Shown: piece after piece, positions 12,745 to 14,995 of the stretch
How positions within the stretch are numbered: the first letter of the stretch is position 1
How the letters are laid out: each line of letters opens with the position of its first letter
DNA from: an uncultured Bacillota bacterium
Lineage (GTDB): Bacteria > Bacillota > Clostridia > Lachnospirales > Lachnospiraceae
Length of the DNA: 14,995 nucleotides
NCBI GenBank assembly: GCA_958352855.1
Contig: CATWQE010000064.1
Location: 1-14,995 of the forward strand
Direction: 5' to 3'
The notes under the pieces: generated by a model
Database searches by the model: none
What the model was told of the DNA's origin: nothing
Seen by the model: the letters and a program-made list of their open reading frames with translations, nothing else
Position numbers and translations under genes: made by a program

Positions 12745-13415
12745 GCCTGTGTCACCACCTTACCATCTTCAATCACTACTACACAATCTGCCATTTGAGC
12801 AATGGTCTCATCATGTGTAATCATCACCAGAGTTTGTCCGTATTTTTGAACACAGGATTTTAAAAGTGCAATGACTTCCAATTCTGTATGTGAATCAAGG
12901 TTTCCGGTTGGTTCGTCGGCAAGAATCACCGATGGACGGGAAGCCAGCGCCCTGGCAATGGCAACGCGCTGCTTCTGCCCTCCGGATAATGCGTTTGGAA
13001 GGGTTTTTAATTTATCTCTGATTCCAATAGTATCCACGATTTCCATAACATAATTACGGTCAACCTTTTGATGGTCTAATCCTATAGGAAGTACAATGTT
13101 TTCCCAGACATTTAGAGATGGAATTAAATTAAAATCCTGAAAAATAAATCCAATCTTCTTGCGCCTGAAAACAGCCAGACTTTCATCTTTTAATTGAAAA
13201 ATGTCCTTACCGTCAATAAGTACCGTTCCCTCATCCGGTCTGTCCAGCCCACCGATTAAATGTAATAAGGTGGATTTTCCAGAGCCGGAACGTCCTACAA
13301 TAGCTGTGAACTTCCCTTTTTCTATGATTAAGTTAGTATGGTCCACAGCTTTTACCAGATTTTCGCCTTTTCCATAGTATTTTTTCAAGTTTTTTACTTC
13401 AACCATTGGCTTCAT
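12741..13415 (-). CDS. ABC transporter ATP-binding protein, BceA/MacB/LolD type
   Basis: This 224-residue cytoplasmic ATPase is the usual length for LolD/BceA-type subunits. Motifs: Walker A GRSGSGKST (41-49), Q-loop Gln93 in FIFQDFNLIPSLNV (the FNL segment is typical of mechanotransmission ABC proteins), signature LSGGQ (143-147), Walker B VILADEPTGNLD with Glu168, and His201 in MITHD. The open frame extends to 13478, but ATG13415 (MKPMVEVKNLKK) is chosen because the fold starts there and GGGAG lies about eight bases upstream. The longer N-terminus (MQEFYCTIRLNNKK) is not family-like. It is coupled to the permease by an ATGA overlap. The 79-base gap to histidine kinase 1 contains a -10 and a BceR-like box, suggesting separately inducible expression. 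Confidence 0.93.
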   Translation of the reverse strand: MKPMVEVKNLKKYYGKGENLVKAVDHTNLIIEKGKFTAIVGRSGSGKSTLLHLIGGLDRPDEGTVLIDGKDIFQLKDESLAVFRRKKIGFIFQDFNLIPSLNVWENIVLPIGLDHQKVDRNYVMEIVDTIGIRDKLKTLPNALSGGQKQRVAIARALASRPSVILADEPTGNLDSHTELEVIALLKSCVQKYGQTLVMITHDETIAQMADCVVVIEDGKVVTQA

Positions 13416-13455
13416 AAAGTTTGCTCCCTTCAGTTGTTTCTTATTGTTTAACCTG

Positions 13456-13461
13456 ATTGTA
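13456..13461 (-). promoter_or_regulatory. Probable -10 of an inducible promoter for the ABC transporter pair
   Basis: TACAAT (13461-13456, minus strand) lies about 41 bases before the ATPase start. The sequence 17 bases upstream (AGCCAT) is a poor -35, which fits activation by a bound response regulator. The BceR-like palindrome is centred roughly 52 bases upstream of the expected transcription start (about 13449). Confidence 0.45.
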
Positions 13462-13494
13462 CAATAGAATTCTTGCAAATGGCTGACAGGAAGC

Positions 13495-13508
13495 TTACAA
13501 TTTTGTAA
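13495..13508 (-). promoter_or_regulatory. BceR-like response-regulator binding site
   Basis: TTACAATTTTGTAA (plus-strand reading) is a perfect 14-bp match to the TNACA-N4-TGTAA consensus I recall for BceR-type regulators, with N4 = ATTT. It overlaps the stop codon of histidine kinase 1 and sits upstream of the transporter promoter in the expected place. The likely binder is the response regulator encoded at 14715-14995. Confidence 0.6.
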
Positions 13509-14742
13509 TACATAAAGGAAGCATCACCTGAACACAGCAGCCTTTGTGTAAAGGGTTGTCTTTGAGGGTAATTGTTCCCTGCTGCTGTTCGATGATTTCT
13601 CTTGCCAGATATAATCCAATACCAACGCCATCTCTTTGCATTTCCTTTGCCTGTTCTCCCCTGTAAAAGCGTTGGAAAATCTGATGCCGTTCCTCTTTTT
13701 TCACGCCTATGCCCTGATCCATAATGTCAATTAAGGCATAAGTGGTTAATTTTTGTAACCGGATTTTTATGGTACTTTCAGATGGAGAATATTTAATGGC
13801 ATTGTCCAAAAGATTTATGAGAGCTTCGCAAGTCCAGCGAAAATCATGGAATACCATGCATTTTGCCGCGTCTACAGAAATTTCTATATTCTTCTCAACC
13901 GCTTTCATGATAACGGTATTTACAGCTTCCAGAAGGGTTTCTCTGATATTTCTTTTTTGAATCTGCAAATGAATCATGTGATTTTCCAGCCTGGACATCT
14001 GAAAAAACAGTTCCATGAGGTTTTCCAGTTTTTCCAGGTCTTTCTTTCCCTGATTTTGAAATTCTCTTCGTTCTTCCAGACTCAGACGTTCTTCTTCCTG
14101 CAATTCATAATTTATTTTTAATGCAGCCAGAGGTGTTTTTAACTGATGGGATATATCGGAAATCAAAGTTTTCGTATTCTGCTCTTCTTCTTCCAGACGT
14201 CTGGTAAGGCGAAACATAGCAGTTCCCATTTTATCAAGCTCTTTTTGTAACTGTTCTAACTCAGGCTCATCCTCAATGAGAAAATGGCTGGTTTCATAAT
14301 CTCCCAGGGTATAAGCATGAATATTATCCAGCAAAATTTTCAGAGCCTCCTGATGATGTTCATCCCTTTTCCTATGGTAAAAATTGCGTGAGAAAAAGAT
14401 GCACGCGCACAGTCCTGCTGTCAGGAGCATTTCTATTGCAAGAAAAAGAAAAAAGTCTTTGCTTTCGCTGGTGGAAAAAGGGGAATAGCCATAGGTTTCT
14501 TCTATTTGTGATGCTTTTTCCGCAATCTTTTTTTCCTCTGGGAAATTGGCATATTCTTTTTCCTGCATTCCAATCAAAACACCTTCTGCCTGTGGAACTT
14601 TAAGCGCCAGCGCCGCTGCTGTGTGCAGATTTGTCTGAAACCTCTGGTTTAAATAAAATCCGGCGGTTATTATCATAAAAAGCGCCAGCAGCAAGGCAGT
14701 CCAAAAGGGGATGTTTATTCTTTTCTTACTTTTTCTGTCCAT
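13495..14742 (-). CDS. Sensor histidine kinase 1, of the transporter-linked two-component system
   Basis: This 415-residue kinase has TM1 (about 13-32), an extracytoplasmic segment of roughly 65 residues (33-96), TM2 (about 97-117) and a long linker with an acidic coiled coil (about 156-190). The HisKA domain has His199 in ISDISHQLKTPLAALK. The ATPase domain has N-box NLLDNAIKYSP (310-320), G1 MDQGIGV (341-347), F-box region IFQRFYRG and G2 GVGIGLYLA (372-380). The extracytoplasmic part is larger than the minimal loop of BceS-type intramembrane kinases, so it may sense ligand more directly. ATG14742 overlaps the end of the regulator gene by 28 bases, and AGAGGA lies 11 bases upstream. The gene ends in a BceR-like palindrome in front of the ABC transporter genes, its probable targets. 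Confidence 0.9.
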   Translation of the reverse strand: MDRKSKKRINIPFWTALLLALFMIITAGFYLNQRFQTNLHTAAALALKVPQAEGVLIGMQEKEYANFPEEKKIAEKASQIEETYGYSPFSTSESKDFFLFLAIEMLLTAGLCACIFFSRNFYHRKRDEHHQEALKILLDNIHAYTLGDYETSHFLIEDEPELEQLQKELDKMGTAMFRLTRRLEEEEQNTKTLISDISHQLKTPLAALKINYELQEEERLSLEERREFQNQGKKDLEKLENLMELFFQMSRLENHMIHLQIQKRNIRETLLEAVNTVIMKAVEKNIEISVDAAKCMVFHDFRWTCEALINLLDNAIKYSPSESTIKIRLQKLTTYALIDIMDQGIGVKKEERHQIFQRFYRGEQAKEMQRDGVGIGLYLAREIIEQQQGTITLKDNPLHKGCCVQVMLPLCITKL

Positions 14743-14995
14743 AAATAGCCCAGTCCTCTCACATTTCCAATGGCGTTTGTCTGTAACTTGCTTTTCAGTC
14801 TGCTGATATTCACAGTCACTGTATTTTCTTCCACAAACTGTCCGTCCATATCCCAGACATGCTCTAAAATCTGTTCTTTTGTCACGATTCTCCCTGCATT
14901 TTCCATGAGATATATTAAAAGCTGCAATTCCTTTTTGCTTAAAATCACAGGCTCACCCTTCTGATAAACCTGCATGGTATTGCAATGAACCTGGA
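14715..14995 (-). CDS. OmpR-family response regulator 1, C-terminal DNA-binding domain (truncated by window edge)
   Basis: The frame is open through the right edge of the window (QVHCNT precedes the first visible Met at 14975), so the receiver domain lies outside. About 93 residues of the winged-helix effector domain are visible: strand VYQKGEPVILSKKELQLLIYLMEN, NAGRIVTKEQILEHVWD, the recognition helix around ENTVTVNISRLKSKL, and the closing GNVRGLGYLWTEK wing. This is a typical OmpR/PhoB trans-reg-C domain. The gene overlaps that of histidine kinase 1 by 28 bases, and together they form one two-component system. It is the best candidate to bind the TTACA-N4-TGTAA palindrome upstream of the ABC transporter genes. 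Confidence 0.9.
   Translation of the reverse strand, partial: QVHCNTMQVYQKGEPVILSKKELQLLIYLMENAGRIVTKEQILEHVWDMDGQFVEENTVTVNISRLKSKLQTNAIGNVRGLGYLWTEKVRKE

Noticed and set aside
13416..13478. Upstream extension of the second ABC ATPase (21 extra residues)
   Set aside because: It spans the probable -10 region and a non-conserved leader; ATG13415 has a good ribosome site and begins the conserved fold.
1..14995. tRNA or rRNA genes, CRISPR arrays, insertion-sequence ends, riboswitches and lantibiotic precursor genes
   Set aside because: By eye I saw no cloverleaf, no regularly spaced direct repeats, no transposase or terminal repeats, no long structured leader, and no small Cys/Ser/Thr-rich peptide gene in the gaps.

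Overview
The window looks like a chromosomal segment of a low-GC, Gram-positive, gut-type Clostridia. Lachnospiraceae (Blautia or Mediterraneibacter-like) is my best guess. The basis is low GC with strong AGGAGG-type ribosome sites, sigma-A promoters with near-consensus hexamers, a V-type ATP synthase subunit, lipoproteins with Firmicutes-type signal peptides, and a density of ABC-transporter and two-component resistance modules typical of that family. The genus is not proven by anything here. No RNA gene, insertion sequence, CRISPR array or phage gene is visible, and no gene-free stretch exceeds about 190 bases.

Layout, left to right. (1) Positions 1-354 (+) hold the C-terminal half of V-type ATP synthase subunit D, preceded by an in-frame TAA in what should be conserved coding sequence, then a strong terminator. 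(2) Positions 472-2458 (-) hold a three-gene unit: a YtrA-type GntR repressor, an ABC ATPase and a small ABC-2 type permease. It is driven by a near-perfect sigma-A promoter whose -10 lies inside one arm of a 12+12 bp inverted repeat, so the unit is probably autorepressed. (3) Positions 2484-5014 (-) hold a second three-gene unit of unknown role: a soluble protein with a possible tubby/LURP-one-like fold, a six-helix membrane protein and a DUF5104-type lipoprotein. It has its own promoter and terminator. (4) Positions 5032-7269 (+) hold an arsenic-type operon: ArsR repressor, DUF318/ArsP-like permease, Cys-rich thioredoxin-fold protein and ArsC arsenate reductase. Two ArsR-like operators are visible. 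(5) Positions 7293-14995 (-) hold seven colinear genes for sensing and resisting antimicrobial peptides: response regulator 1 (truncated by the window edge), histidine kinase 1, an ABC ATPase, a double-FtsX permease, a NisI/SpaI-like lantibiotic immunity lipoprotein, response regulator 2 and histidine kinase 2.

How the genes work together. Region 5 is the most interesting part. A Bce-type detoxification module (RR-HK-ATPase-permease) is followed directly by a nisin-type immunity lipoprotein and a NisRK-like two-component system, and no lantibiotic precursor, LanB/C/M or protease is visible. It reads as an orphan immunity island that detects and resists peptides made by other bacteria. A 14-bp palindrome matching the BceR box (TNACA-N4-TGTAA) overlaps the stop codon of histidine kinase 1, just upstream of the transporter genes. 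This suggests that the upstream pair switches on the transporter. The ars operon and the unknown trio are divergent, with back-to-back promoters in a 187-bp intergenic region.
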